Below, one piece after another: positions 30,769-42,113 of a stretch of 64,000 nucleotides of DNA. The notes below the pieces were generated by a model, which searched no databases, was not told the origin of the DNA, and was given only the letters and a program-made list of their open reading frames with translations. Both the position numbers and the translations under genes were made by a program. The DNA comes from Roseovarius sp. GTDB taxonomy: Bacteria > Pseudomonadota > Alphaproteobacteria > Rhodobacterales > Rhodobacteraceae. Every line of letters starts with the position of its first letter. Positions within the stretch are counted from its first letter, which is position 1. The stretch is from the NCBI GenBank assembly GCA_027493545.1, contig JAOSKR010000003.1, forward strand, positions 367,360-431,359. The letters are read 5' to 3'.

Positions 30769-32027
30769 GCGTCAATCTCACCACCTTGCCGAACGGGTTT
30801 CGCATCGTTTCCGAGTACATGCCGGGGCTGCAATCGGCCGCGGTCGGGGTCTGGGTGCTGGCTGGCGCCCGCCACGAGGCGGCGGCCGAGAACGGCATCG
30901 CGCATTTTCTCGAACACATGGCGTTCAAGGGCACCGAGCGGCGCAGCGCGCTGCAGATCGCCGAGGCGATCGAGGATGTGGGCGGCTACATCAACGCCTA
31001 CACCTCGCGCGAGGTGACCGCCTATTACGCCCGCGTATTGCAGAAAGACGCGCCGCTGGCGCTCGACGTGCTGGCTGACATCCTGCGCGCGCCGGTCTTC
31101 GATCCGCGCGAGATCGAGGTCGAACGCGGGGTGATCCTGCAGGAAATCGGCCAGGTGCTCGACACTCCCGACGACATCATCTTCGACTGGCTGCAGGAGC
31201 GCGCCTATCCCGACCATCCGCTGGGCCGCGCCATCCTGGGCGAGGCCGCGCGCGTGCGGGGCTTTGCCCGGGGCGACCTGACCGGCTTTGTCGATCGGCA
31301 TTACCGCCCGGGGGCCATGATCCTCGCCGCCGCCGGTGCGGTCGATCACGGCGCGCTGGTGCGCGATGCCGAGCGCTATTTTGGCGACATGACCGGCGGC
31401 GACCCCGGCCCGGTCGCGGCCGCGCGCTTTGCCGGAGGCGAAAGCCGCCATGTCAAGCCGCTGGAGCAGGCGCATTTCGCGCTGGCGTTCGAGAGCCCCG
31501 ACTATACCGATCCGCGCATCCATGCCGCGCAGATCTACGCCACCGCCCTGGGCGGCTCGATGTCCTCGCGGCTGTTTCAGGAAATCCGCGAGCGCCGGGG
31601 GCTGTGCTACACGATCTATGCCCAGGCCGGGGCCTATAGCGATACCGGCATGATCACGATCTACGCCGGCACCTCGGCCGCCCAGATGCCCGAACTGGCG
31701 CGGATCACCATCGACGAGATGAAGCGCGCCGCGGACGACATCAGCCTGGCCGAGCTCGAGCGCGGGCGGGCGCAGATGAAGGCGGGGCTGCTGATGGGGT
31801 TGGAAAGCCCCTCGAGCCGGGCCGAGCGGCTGGCACGGATGCTGCAGATCTGGGGCCGGGTGCCGCCGCTCGAGGAGGTGGTGGAAAAGATCGACGCGGT
31901 GAGCCTGCGCGATCTGCGCGAGGTCGCCGAGCGCACCATCGCCACCGCGCCCGCCGCGATGGCGCTTTACGGGCCGGTCGAGGCGGCGCCGAGCCTCGAG
32001 GCGCTGCAGGAAAGGCGCGCCGCCTGA
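30765..32027 (+). CDS. M16-family zinc processing peptidase
   Basis: A 420-residue insulinase-type protease. The zinc motif HFLEH is at residues 47-51, with the region EVERGVILQEIGQVLD downstream and the family C-terminal domain (ERRGLCYTIYAQAGAYSDTG). The start codon is TTG, giving MSVNLTTLPNGFRIV; it overlaps the thrC stop as ATTGA. No ATG upstream in that frame lies closer. Homologues are related to mitochondrial processing peptidase; the natural substrate is unknown. Its stop overlaps the acetyltransferase start. Confidence 0.93.
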   Translation: MSVNLTTLPNGFRIVSEYMPGLQSAAVGVWVLAGARHEAAAENGIAHFLEHMAFKGTERRSALQIAEAIEDVGGYINAYTSREVTAYYARVLQKDAPLALDVLADILRAPVFDPREIEVERGVILQEIGQVLDTPDDIIFDWLQERAYPDHPLGRAILGEAARVRGFARGDLTGFVDRHYRPGAMILAAAGAVDHGALVRDAERYFGDMTGGDPGPVAAARFAGGESRHVKPLEQAHFALAFESPDYTDPRIHAAQIYATALGGSMSSRLFQEIRERRGLCYTIYAQAGAYSDTGMITIYAGTSAAQMPELARITIDEMKRAADDISLAELERGRAQMKAGLLMGLESPSSRAERLARMLQIWGRVPPLEEVVEKIDAVSLRDLREVAERTIATAPAAMALYGPVEAAPSLEALQERRAA

Positions 32028-32611
32028 TGTTCCTGCCGCGCCGGAAGATGCGGATCGAAACCGAACGCCTGACCCTGCGCGAACCCCGGCTCTCCGACTA
32101 TCACGCGTGGTCTTCCCTGCGCAGGGAAAGCGCGGATTTCCTGGTCCCGTGGGAGCCGCAATGGTCTCGCGACCACCTGTCGCGCAAGAATTTTGCCAAC
32201 CGTGTCTGGTGGGCGCAGCGCGCGCTGGGCGACGGCTCGGCGGTGCCGCTCTTCCTGATCCGGCGCGAGGACGCCGAACTGGTCGGCGCGATCACGCTCG
32301 ACAATATCCGCCGCGGCCCGGCGCTCGCCGGGACGCTGGGCTATTGGGTGGGCGCGCGCCATGCGCGGCAGGGCTACATGCGCGAGGCGCTCGGAGGGGT
32401 GGCGCATCATGCCTTCGAGCGGCTCGACCTCAGCCGGCTCGAGGCCGCCTGCCTGCCCGAGAACCAGGCCTCGCGCCGGCTGCTCGAGACCTGCGGCTTC
32501 AAGTACGAGGGCGTGGCGCAGAGCTATCTGCAGATTGACGGGCGCTGGCGGACGCATGTGCTCTATGCGCAGCTCAGGGCCGACCGGCGGGGGCGGACGC
32601 AGGCGGGTTAG
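32027..32611 (+). CDS. GNAT acetyltransferase, RimJ-like
   Basis: A 194-residue acetyl-CoA-dependent N-acetyltransferase of the RimJ/RimL type. It starts MFLPRRKMRIETERLTLREP. The GNAT motifs are LGYWVGARHARQGYMREAL (acetyl-CoA loop) and LEAACLPENQASRRLLETCG, followed by FKYEGVAQSYLQIDG. The ATG overlaps the peptidase TGA. Ribosomal protein S5 or another N-terminus may be the target; that cannot be resolved here. It is the last gene of the cta-thr chain. Confidence 0.9.
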   Translation: MFLPRRKMRIETERLTLREPRLSDYHAWSSLRRESADFLVPWEPQWSRDHLSRKNFANRVWWAQRALGDGSAVPLFLIRREDAELVGAITLDNIRRGPALAGTLGYWVGARHARQGYMREALGGVAHHAFERLDLSRLEAACLPENQASRRLLETCGFKYEGVAQSYLQIDGRWRTHVLYAQLRADRRGRTQAG

Positions 32612-32734
32612 GGCGCGTCGCGTCTGATCGGTTATCCACCCGCCCCGGGCGTGACCCGGGGCCTCGCCATCGCGAAAGGAGGTCCGGCCCAAGGCCGGGG
32701 CGGGTATCGGATATGATCAGACGCGACACGCTCC
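32612..32734. repeat. MITE/REP-like element, copy 1
   Basis: The ends are near-perfect inverted repeats: GCGTCGCGTCTGATC at the left (32615-32629) matches the complement of GATCAGACGCGACACGC at the right (32715-32731). Inner inverted pairs such as CCCGCCCCGG with CCGGGGCGGG add more stem. It shares its end sequence with the element at 46082-46223, and both begin directly after a TAG stop codon. No transposase is present. Confidence 0.7.
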
Positions 32735-32797
32735 AGAAGCGTACTGCAGCGTATTGTCGATTTCGTCCGCCCGCGACCGGAGGGTATGCGAGCGGCT

Positions 32798-34141
32798 CTA
32801 GTCCTCGCCCATCAGTGCGGCATCGAACGGATAGGAGATGAGGTTCTCGTGACCGTCATCGGTGATCAGCACCTGATCCTCGAGCTTGATCGAGAAATCA
32901 CCCTCGTCCTCGCCCACCAGCGCTTCGACGCAAAGCACCATGCCCGCCTCCAGCGGATAGTCGAAGGCCCCCGGCACCGCCGCATCGGGGTAGGCGATGA
33001 GTGGCCACTCGTCGCAAAGCCCCACGCCGTGCATCATGCAGCCGTATTTCTGCTTCTGAAAGCAGTCGTCGAGCACGTGCATCCCATTCGCGAGGTCGCC
33101 CATCATCACACCGGGGCGTAGTAGTTCGATGTTGGTCGCGATGTGTTCATGCGCGTGGCGCATGGCGTAGATCATCGCGTTCGAGGGCTTTTCGTCGCCG
33201 ATCCACCAGGTGCGCGAGATGTCGACGCAGATGCCGTAGCTGCCGATCAGGTCGGTGTCGAAGGCGACGATTTCGTTCGGCTGAACGATGCGCGGCCCGC
33301 ATTCTTGAAACCACGGGTTGGTGCGCGGCCCGCTCGTCAGCAGCCGGGTCTCGATCCATTCGCCGCCGCGGCGGATGTTCTCGGCATGGAGCACCGCCCA
33401 GATGTCGTCCTCGCTGGTTTGCCCCAGCGGCACGGTCTCGCGGGCGAATCGCTCCATCACCGCGACCGATCTTTCGCAGGCGTCGACGGCGCAGCGCATG
33501 GCGCGGATTTCATCCGGACCCTTGATGCTGCGGGCCTTCTCGGTCACCTCCTCGCCTTCCATGATCTCCGGGCCCTGCGCCTCGAGCGCCCTGAGCCCGT
33601 GCAGCATGATCTTGTCGACCGCCAGCCGGCGGTTGCCGGGGGCGTGTTCCGCGAGCAGGGTGCGCACCTCGTTGGAAAAGACGTCCGCCGCGACGTCGAT
33701 GCGGTCGCCTCGGTCGAAATAGAAAAGGTCCGCGCCTGTTCGGCGTTCGCGCACCAGCGGGTTGAACGATGTCAGGAAGGGCGTGTTCTTGTAGTCCCAG
33801 ATCACCATGTAGCCGTCGGCGCAAAGCAGCAGCGCCCGGAACGGGTTGTGGGTATTCCACAGCTGCATGTTGGTCGAATCGGTGGCGTAGCGGATGTTGA
33901 GCGGATCGAAGAGCAGGAGGCCGGCGTAGTCGCGAGCGACGACATGCTGCGTCAGGCGTTGCCAGCGATAACGCCGCATCGCCTGAAGGTCGGGCAGGTC
34001 GAGCCCGGTCTCGGCCCATTCGGCGAAGGCGAGCCGTGTCGGCCCGATCTCGATGCGGTCGGCGTCGTTGGGGGTGTTGTCGCCCAGCCGGTCACCGCGG
34101 GTGGGGTCGATCTTGCGGATGTCGCGGTAATGGGCGGGCAT
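32798..34141 (-). CDS. dddP: DMSP lyase DddP (M24 metallopeptidase fold)
   Basis: A 447-residue enzyme cleaving dimethylsulfoniopropionate to dimethyl sulfide and acrylate. I recognise the DddP sequence, including DPLNIRYATDSTNMQLWN, SGPRTNPWFQECGPRI and KYGCMMHGVGLCDEWP. The di-iron ligands fall exactly at the published DddP positions: D295, D297, D307, H371, E406 and E421, and the catalytic D377 is present. The start MPAHYRDIRKIDPTRG was chosen because it matches the known N-terminus; the frame is open 36 codons further. Homologous M24 creatinases lack the STNMQLWN-type context. It is transcribed away from hemE and has no obvious operon partner. Confidence 0.93.
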   Translation of the reverse strand: MPAHYRDIRKIDPTRGDRLGDNTPNDADRIEIGPTRLAFAEWAETGLDLPDLQAMRRYRWQRLTQHVVARDYAGLLLFDPLNIRYATDSTNMQLWNTHNPFRALLLCADGYMVIWDYKNTPFLTSFNPLVRERRTGADLFYFDRGDRIDVAADVFSNEVRTLLAEHAPGNRRLAVDKIMLHGLRALEAQGPEIMEGEEVTEKARSIKGPDEIRAMRCAVDACERSVAVMERFARETVPLGQTSEDDIWAVLHAENIRRGGEWIETRLLTSGPRTNPWFQECGPRIVQPNEIVAFDTDLIGSYGICVDISRTWWIGDEKPSNAMIYAMRHAHEHIATNIELLRPGVMMGDLANGMHVLDDCFQKQKYGCMMHGVGLCDEWPLIAYPDAAVPGAFDYPLEAGMVLCVEALVGEDEGDFSIKLEDQVLITDDGHENLISYPFDAALMGED

Positions 34142-34385
34142 GGCGGCACTCCTCGGCGGCGGGCTCTGCCCAAGCTTGCCCGCGCACACCGCGTCTGCGC
34201 GTTCATTCGCGACACGCGCCCGCGTCCGAAACCGACATTCCTGCGGCAATGCCGCACATCAGGCCGAAGCGGCGGTTATGGCGTGTCGCGCCAAACCGGA
34301 CCCGTTACCCGCCCCGGCCCTCGAGCCGGGCCTTTCCGTGCCCGCCGGGCGAGGCCCGGGTCAGGCCCCGGGGCGCGCGGGTGTC

Positions 34386-35421
34386 TCAGCCGCCGCGCAC
34401 CGCCTCGATCATGCGGGTGACATTGTCGGGGTCGGCGTCGGGGGTGATGCCGTGGCCGAGGTTGAAGATGTGCGGGCCCCCGGCGAAGGCCGTGACGATC
34501 CGGCGGGTTTCGCGAACCAGATCCTCGCCCCCCGTAACCAGGTGCCCCGGTGCAAGGTTGCCCTGCACGCAGCCCGCGGGCTGGACGTTTCCGGCCGCCC
34601 ATTCCGGCGAGACCGAATTGTCGATCGCCACGCAATCGGCCCCGGTGGCGGCATGAAAACCGATGTACCGCTCGCCGGCCTCGCGCGGAAAGGCGATGAT
34701 GGGGATGCCGGGGTGGCGGGCCTTGAGCTCGGTGATGATCCGGCGCGTGGGCCGAATGGCGTAGCGGTCGAAATCCTCGCCCCCGAGCGATCCCGCCCAG
34801 CTGTCGAAGAGCTTGATGCACTCCGCCCCGGCCTCGATCTGGGCCGAGAGGTATTCGATCGTGGCCGCGCTCAGCCGCTCGATCAGCGCGTCGAACAGCG
34901 CCGGGTTCTCGTCCTTGAGCGCATGCGCCGGCCCCTGGTCGGGGGTGCCGCGCCCGGCGATCATGTAGGTCGCCACCGTCCAGTGGCGCTCCGGCAAAGC
35001 CGATGAGCGTGGTCTCGGCAGGCAGCGCCTCGGTGAGGTTGCGCACGGTCTGATAGATCGGGGCCAGCGTGTCGTGGATGTCCTGCGCGCCGCAGAGGCG
35101 GTCGAAATCCGCCTGCGTGGTCAGGGTCGACAGCCGCGGCCCCTCGCCGGTGACGAACCACAGATCGGCACCCAGCGCCTGCGGCAGCAGCAGGATGTCG
35201 GCAAAGAGGATCGCCGCATCGAAGCCATAGCGGCGGATGGGCTGCAGCGTCACCTCGGCCGCGAGATCGCTGTTGTAGCAAAGCGACAGGAAATCGCCCG
35301 CCTGCTCGCGAGTGGCGCGGTATTCCGGCAGGTAGCGCCCCGCCTGCCGCATCATCCATATGGGCGGGATTTCCTGAACCTCGCCCGCGAGCGCCCCGAG
35401 GATGGTTTTCGTCTGTGCCAT
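34386..35421 (-). CDS. hemE: Uroporphyrinogen decarboxylase (frameshift)
   Basis: Converts uroporphyrinogen III to coproporphyrinogen III in heme and tetrapyrrole synthesis. The start [13 protein letters not shown] leads to the signature [17 protein letters not shown] and the catalytic-region Asp in [16 protein letters not shown]. After [10 protein letters not shown] one extra base near 34981-34985 shifts the frame. [12 protein letters not shown] continues and the end is [16 protein letters not shown]. The corrected protein has about 344 residues, normal. It is divergent from hemC, with 99 bp between the starts, so both promoters share that gap. Confidence 0.94.
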
Positions 35422-35520
35422 GGCCCGGCCCTCCGTTTCATGGGGGTGGTCACCTTCCCGGCGTGCAATGTCAACCACCCTGCGCTTGTCAGCCGCGTCC
35501 GGCGCGTCTAGACGGGCGCC

Positions 35521-36480
35521 ATGACAAACGATTTGCCCACCCCCGACCGCCCGCTCAGGATCGGCACCCGCGGCTCGCCGCTGGCGCTGGCGCAGGCGCA
35601 CGAGACCCGCGACCGGCTGGCGGCGGCGTTCGGGCTCGAGGCGCGGGCCTTCGAGATCGTGGCGATCAGGACCACCGGCGATGATCGTGCGCTCATCGCC
35701 ACGGATACCCCGCTTAAGGTGCTGGGCGGCAAGGGGCTTTTCACCCGCGAGATCGAGGAGGCGCTTCTCTCGGGGGGCATCGACATCGCGGTGCACTCGA
35801 TGAAGGACATGCCGACGCTGCAACCCGCGGGGCTGGTGCTCGACACCTGTCTGCCGCGCGAGGATGCGCGCGACGCCTTCGTCTCTCCGGTCGCGGACGG
35901 GCTGGCGACGCTGCCCGAGGGGGCGAAGGTGGGCACCTCGTCGCTGAGGCGCCGGGCGCAGGTCCTGGCGGCCTTTCCGCAGCTGCGGGTGGTGGAGTTT
36001 CGCGGCAACGTCCAGACCCGGCTGCGCAAGCTCGATGAGGGCGTGGCGGCCTGCACGTTTCTGGCGATGGCGGGGCTCAACCGGCTGGGCCGGGCGGAGG
36101 TGGCGCGCCGGGCAATGGCGCCCGACGAGATGCTGCCGGCGGTGGCACAGGGCGTGATCGGGATCGAGCGGCGCGAGGGCGACAGCCGCGTGGCCGACAT
36201 GCTGGCCGCCATCCATGACGTCGGGACCGGGCTGCAACTGGCGGCGGAGCGCGCGTTTCTGGCCACGCTCGACGGCTCGTGCGAAACCCCGATCGCGGGG
36301 CTGGCGGAACTGGACGGCGGCACGTTGCGGCTGAGGGGCGAGATCCTGCGCCCTGACGGCAGCGAACGCCTGAGCGATGACGCCAGCGCGCCTGTCGAGG
36401 ACGGCGCCGAACTGGGCGCCGAAATGGCGCGCCGGTTGCTGGAACGTGCCGGCCCCGGTTTTTTCGACTGGCGGGGGTAG
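35521..36480 (+). CDS. hemC: Porphobilinogen deaminase
   Basis: A 319-residue hydroxymethylbilane synthase. Motifs: [40 protein letters not shown] and [15 protein letters not shown]. The dipyrromethane cofactor cysteine is C254 in [11 protein letters not shown]. It starts [11 protein letters not shown] and ends in FFDWRG. Divergent from hemE, so two consecutive steps of the same pathway are paired here. Confidence 0.96.
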   Translation: MTNDLPTPDRPLRIGTRGSPLALAQAHETRDRLAAAFGLEARAFEIVAIRTTGDDRALIATDTPLKVLGGKGLFTREIEEALLSGGIDIAVHSMKDMPTLQPAGLVLDTCLPREDARDAFVSPVADGLATLPEGAKVGTSSLRRRAQVLAAFPQLRVVEFRGNVQTRLRKLDEGVAACTFLAMAGLNRLGRAEVARRAMAPDEMLPAVAQGVIGIERREGDSRVADMLAAIHDVGTGLQLAAERAFLATLDGSCETPIAGLAELDGGTLRLRGEILRPDGSERLSDDASAPVEDGAELGAEMARRLLERAGPGFFDWRG

Positions 36481-36496
36481 CCGCGCGGCCGGTCGT

Positions 36497-37909
36497 TCAG
36501 GGCAGGACCTTGCCGGGATTCATGATGCCGCCCGGGTCGAGCGCGCGCTTGATCGCGCGCATCACCGACAGCGCCACCGGGTCCTTGTGGCGCGCCATTG
36601 CCGGCAGCTTCGACAGCCCGACACCGTGCTCGGCCGAGAACGAGCCGCCGAGCGCCAGCGTCTCTTCCTCCACCGCCTCGCGGATGGCGTGGTGTATCCG
36701 CGTGTCGGCGGTTTCGGGCCAGGCCGAGAAATGCAGGTTGCCGTCGCCCAGATGCGCCACGTGCATGAAGGCGATGCCGGGATCGAGCGCGCGGGCGCGG
36801 GCGGTGGTACGCTCCAGCAGCGCCGGCATCGCATCGAGCGGCACCGCGATGTCGTTGTCGATGAGCGGCGTGCGCAGGCGCGACACCTCGGCCGCCGCCT
36901 CGCGCCGGGCCCACATCTCGGCGCGCTGGGCGTCGGATCGCGCCACCACCGCATCGAGTACCGTTCCGTCCTCCGGGCCCTGTGCCAGCACGTCTTCGAG
37001 ATGCGCGGCGATCGCCACGGTGCCATCGGGCCCGGGGTCGGCGTCGCGGGCGGCAAGCGCGCCCACCTCGACCAGGATGTTGACCTCGTGGCGCTCGGAA
37101 AAGGGCGGGCGGGCATTCGGAAAACGCCGCTGCCAGGCATCCATGTAGGCGCCCGGCATGTATTCGAACGCTTCCACCGCACCGCCGGTCTCGACCTGCA
37201 GGGTGTTGAGCAGCGCCAGCGCCGCATCGACGCCCGACATTGCAATCATCGCCGTCGCATAGGCGCGGGGGCGTGGATAGAGCTTGAGTGTCGCGGCGGT
37301 GATCACCCCCAGCGTACCCTCGGCGCCGATCAGCAGATCGCGCAGGTCATACCCGGAATTGTCCTTGTGGAGCGCGCTCATGCAATCCATCACTTCGCCG
37401 GTCGGCGTGACCGCCTCGATCCCGAGGCAGAGCGCACGGGCGCTGCCGTAGCGCAGCACGTTCGACCCGCCGGCATTGGTGGAAAGGCAGCCCCCGATCA
37501 TCGCCGAGCCGCGGGCGCCCAGAGTCAACGGAAAGATCAGATCGTGCTCGGCGGCGGCGTCATGGAGCCGCGACAGGATCACGCCGGCCTCGACCACGGC
37601 GGTGCGGGCGGCCGGGTTGATCGCGCGGATCGCCGAAAGGCGCGACAGCGACACCATGATCGCGCCCTCGGCGCTGGTGCCGCCGGTCAGCCCGGTGTTG
37701 CCCGAGACCGGCACCACCGGCGTGGCGGTCTGGTTGGCAAGCCGCACGATGGCGGCGATCTGGCCGGTATCGGCGGGGCGGACCACCGCGAGCGGCTGCC
37801 AGCGCACCATTTCCGACCAGTCCCGCGCATGGGGCGCGGCGTCTGCCCCGGTCAGGACATGGGCGGGGCCCGCGATGGCGCCGAGCGCGTCGAGGATCGC
37901 TTGTGACAT
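36497..37909 (-). CDS. FAD-binding oxidoreductase, D-2-hydroxyacid dehydrogenase type
   Basis: A 470-residue flavoprotein of the GlcD / D-lactate / D-2-hydroxyglutarate dehydrogenase family. The PP-loop region [17 protein letters not shown] and the FAD motif [18 protein letters not shown] are in the N-terminal half. The C-terminal cap has [15 protein letters not shown] and [15 protein letters not shown] start it at [12 protein letters not shown]; a longer frame (to 38005) adds basic sequence without similarity. It faces hemC tail to tail. The precise substrate is unresolved. Confidence 0.9.
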   Translation of the reverse strand: MSQAILDALGAIAGPAHVLTGADAAPHARDWSEMVRWQPLAVVRPADTGQIAAIVRLANQTATPVVPVSGNTGLTGGTSAEGAIMVSLSRLSAIRAINPAARTAVVEAGVILSRLHDAAAEHDLIFPLTLGARGSAMIGGCLSTNAGGSNVLRYGSARALCLGIEAVTPTGEVMDCMSALHKDNSGYDLRDLLIGAEGTLGVITAATLKLYPRPRAYATAMIAMSGVDAALALLNTLQVETGGAVEAFEYMPGAYMDAWQRRFPNARPPFSERHEVNILVEVGALAARDADPGPDGTVAIAAHLEDVLAQGPEDGTVLDAVVARSDAQRAEMWARREAAAEVSRLRTPLIDNDIAVPLDAMPALLERTTARARALDPGIAFMHVAHLGDGNLHFSAWPETADTRIHHAIREAVEEETLALGGSFSAEHGVGLSKLPAMARHKDPVALSVMRAIKRALDPGGIMNPGKVLP

Positions 37910-38084
37910 GAGCCGCAGATTGCGCCAGAGGTGGGCGAAGGGCAAGGCGCGAGTTGAAAGCCCGACGCTTGGACGAACCGCCGATGCCGGAGCCCGGGGA
38001 CGCACGCCGTGATCGCCGGCATTTCCCGTCGTCTTTTAATGCCTGTGCCGCCCCGCCGCCGGGCCGGGCCGAACCATTTCGCCC

Positions 38085-38113
38085 TTGACGCACGTGAAGG
38101 GCTGTCTTACCTA
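38085..38113 (+). promoter_or_regulatory. Sigma70-type promoter of tRNA-Met
   Basis: TTGACG, a 17-bp spacer and TACCTA lie 12 bp before the tRNA start. The match and spacing fit a housekeeping promoter. Confidence 0.7.
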
Positions 38114-38125
38114 GCGCCTCGGTCC

Positions 38126-38202
38126 GGCGGAGTAGCTCAGTTGGTTAGAGCAGCGGAATCATAATCCGCGTGTCGGGGGTTCAAGTCCCTCCTCCGCTAC
38201 CA
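38126..38202 (+). tRNA. tRNA-Met (CAT), elongator type
   Basis: A 77-nt cloverleaf: acceptor GGCGGAG pairs with CTCCGCT near the 3' end, D-arm AGCTCAGTTGGTTAGAGC, anticodon stem and loop GCGGAATCATAATCCGC with CAT, and T-arm GGGGGTTCAAGTCCCTC with the encoded CCA. The G1-C72-type acceptor (not C-A mismatched) argues for the elongator and not the initiator. An Ile2 tRNA with lysidine-modified CAT is a less likely alternative. Confidence 0.95.
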
Positions 38203-38253
38203 GATTCCCTTGTATTCCTGATGTAAATCGGCCCGGCTCCCGGAACGTCCCCC

Positions 38254-40584
<2,331 letters not shown>

Positions 40585-40613
40585 TTTCTGGTCCTTTCGG
40601 GGCGGCGAGGGTC

Positions 40614-40644
40614 AACCTAACCCTTCCACTGACTGGAAGGTCAA
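40614..40644 (-). promoter_or_regulatory. CueR-type promoter 1 (P-type ATPase)
   Basis: On the minus strand: -35 TTGACC, a 19-bp spacer TTCCAGTCAGTGGAAGGGT, then -10 TAGGTT. The spacer holds the dyad CTTCCAGTCAGTGGAAG. Overlong 19-bp spacing is the hallmark of MerR-family activated promoters, and E. coli copA has the same TTGACCTTCC start. It lies 30 bp before the ATPase start. Confidence 0.85.
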
Positions 40645-40774
40645 GACGTGTTATGACTGATCGCACCGCTGCCCAGCTCCTCTATGCTTGGAGATGGGCG
40701 GGAGGCGTCCCGCGCCGCAAGCCCAGCGGTCCGAACCGATCCGGAAAATCACGGTATTGTCATCGCGCTCCTGG

Positions 40775-40805
40775 TTGACCTTCCCGCGCTGGAAGCCGGT
40801 TTATC
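40775..40805 (+). promoter_or_regulatory. CueR-type promoter 2 (L,D-transpeptidase operon)
   Basis: -35 TTGACC, 19-bp spacer TTCCCGCGCTGGAAGCCGG, -10 TTTATC. The dyad is TTCC...GGAA in the same register as promoter 1. It lies 38 bp before the L,D-transpeptidase start. Confidence 0.82.
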
Positions 40806-40842
40806 CGACCGAACCAGGCGGGACAGATGCAGGAGGCAGGGC

Positions 40843-41418
40843 ATGGCGAAGCGCGCGGCAAGGCTTATCGACAGACGCGGATTTCTGGTGGCATCGGCGA
40901 GCGGCATGGTCGCTTTGGCAATGCCCGCGATCGTCCGGGCTCAGGACGCGGAGAGCGTGCGGAGGAACATGTCGGCGTTCCGGCTGCATGACTGGCGGGA
41001 TCACTTCGACAGCCTTGGCAAGGGCATCATCATCTCGGATACCAACACCAGGGTGCTGCAGCACTGGACCGCGGATGGCGAAACCCGCCTTTATCCGACG
41101 TCGGTTCCGCAGTCCGACGAGCTGACGCGGCGTGGCTATACCGAAATCGTCTTCAAGGACGAGGCCCCCGACTGGGCGCCGACCCCGTCGATGATCGAGC
41201 GCGACCCCAGCCTGCCGCGTTATGTGGGGCCAGGGCCGGACAATCCGCTTGGGATACGCGCCATGCACCTGAGCTGGCAATACTATCGCATCCACGGCAC
41301 CAACGACACCCGCAAGATCGGCCGCAAGTCGTCGAGCGGGTGCATCGGCCTTTATAACGAGCAAATCATCGAGGTTTTCGACAGAACGCCGGTTGGCACC
41401 CAGGTCAAGCTGATCTGA
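40843..41418 (+). CDS. Tat-exported L,D-transpeptidase (YkuD domain)
   Basis: A 191-residue peptidoglycan L,D-transpeptidase. The N-terminus MAKRAARLIDRRGFLVASAS is a twin-arginine signal peptide, with cleavage near VRAQD. The YkuD catalytic motif is H151 in YRIHGTNDTRKIGRKSSSGC and C167 in SSGCIGLYN. AGGAGGCAGGG precedes the ATG. It is the first gene behind a CueR-type promoter and is followed closely by a cytochrome c gene. Placement in the copper regulon is unusual for this family. Confidence 0.9.
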   Translation: MAKRAARLIDRRGFLVASASGMVALAMPAIVRAQDAESVRRNMSAFRLHDWRDHFDSLGKGIIISDTNTRVLQHWTADGETRLYPTSVPQSDELTRRGYTEIVFKDEAPDWAPTPSMIERDPSLPRYVGPGPDNPLGIRAMHLSWQYYRIHGTNDTRKIGRKSSSGCIGLYNEQIIEVFDRTPVGTQVKLI

Positions 41419-41452
41419 CCGGGCGTCCGGGTTGCGAAGGAGAAGGAGCCGT

Positions 41453-41912
41453 ATGAACAAGACATTGCTGGCGATCGTCGCCTTCTTTCTCGTCGGGGGC
41501 TTCGCGGTCTACTGGAATGCGGAGCAACCGGCGCCGCAGGGGGCGGGTCATTCGATGGTTCCACCCGATACCAGCAGCTCTGGCCGAGGGCGCGCCTATC
41601 GCGGATGTCGCGATCCCGGCCGAGTTGTCGGCAGAAGCCCGGATGGGAAAACGGGCGTTCGAGGCCAAGTGCGCCGAGTGTCACGGGGCAAACGCGGCGG
41701 GCCAGAACGGCGTGGCACCCCCCCTTGTTCACAGGATCTATGAGCCCAGCCACCATTCCGACATGGCATTCGTCCTTGCGGCGAAGAACGGCGTACGGGC
41801 GCATCACTGGAACTTCGGCGACATGCCCCCGGTCGATGGGCTCACCAATGGCGATGTGGAAATGATCGCGCGCTACATTCGTGAACTTCAAAAGGAAAAT
41901 GGCATCTTCTGA
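41453..41912 (+). CDS. Cytochrome c with CAECH motif (frameshift)
   Basis: A protein of about 152 residues with an N-terminal anchor or signal (MNKTLLAIVAFFLVGGFAVY) and one class I heme c motif, CAECH, in RAFEAKCAECHGANAAGQNG. The distal methionine is probably in NFGDMPPVDGLTNG. One extra base near 41570-41580 breaks the linker between anchor and heme domain. It lies 34 bp after the L,D-transpeptidase and is probably cotranscribed from the CueR-type promoter. It may accept electrons from a periplasmic copper oxidase; that is inference. Confidence 0.8.
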
Positions 41913-41915
41913 GCG

Positions 41916-42113
41916 ATGAAAGCCCATGGTCTGGCCATTTGTCCTGATGCGCGCGAAAGCTTCCTGCACCCCTTCCGCGATACGCTGCTGATGTTGGGTG
42001 GCGAGACCCGGACCATCGCCTTCGTCGCGGACAACCCGGGGAAAGGGCTGTTTCAATGCCATGTGCTCAGCCACGCGGCTTCGGGCATGATGACCTGGCT
42101 GGAGGTGGCGTAA
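41916..42113 (+). pseudogene. Multicopper oxidase C-terminal remnant
   Basis: A 65-codon frame. It reads [20 protein letters not shown] and then [20 protein letters not shown]. This aligns with the last cupredoxin domain of CueO/CopA-type oxidases, whose usual ending is GxWxFHCHxxxH. Here the Trp is Gly and the first His of HCH is Gln, and an inner residue of the HCHxxxH stretch is changed, so copper sites would be lost. Nothing of the other two domains remains between the neighbouring cytochrome genes. I read it as a decayed deletion remnant; a short functional protein cannot be fully excluded. Confidence 0.7.

Noticed and set aside
34142..34249. A 36-codon N-terminal extension of DddP
   Set aside because: It does not match the known DddP N-terminus, while MPAHYRDIRKIDPTRG does, and the residue numbering then fits the published ligands exactly.
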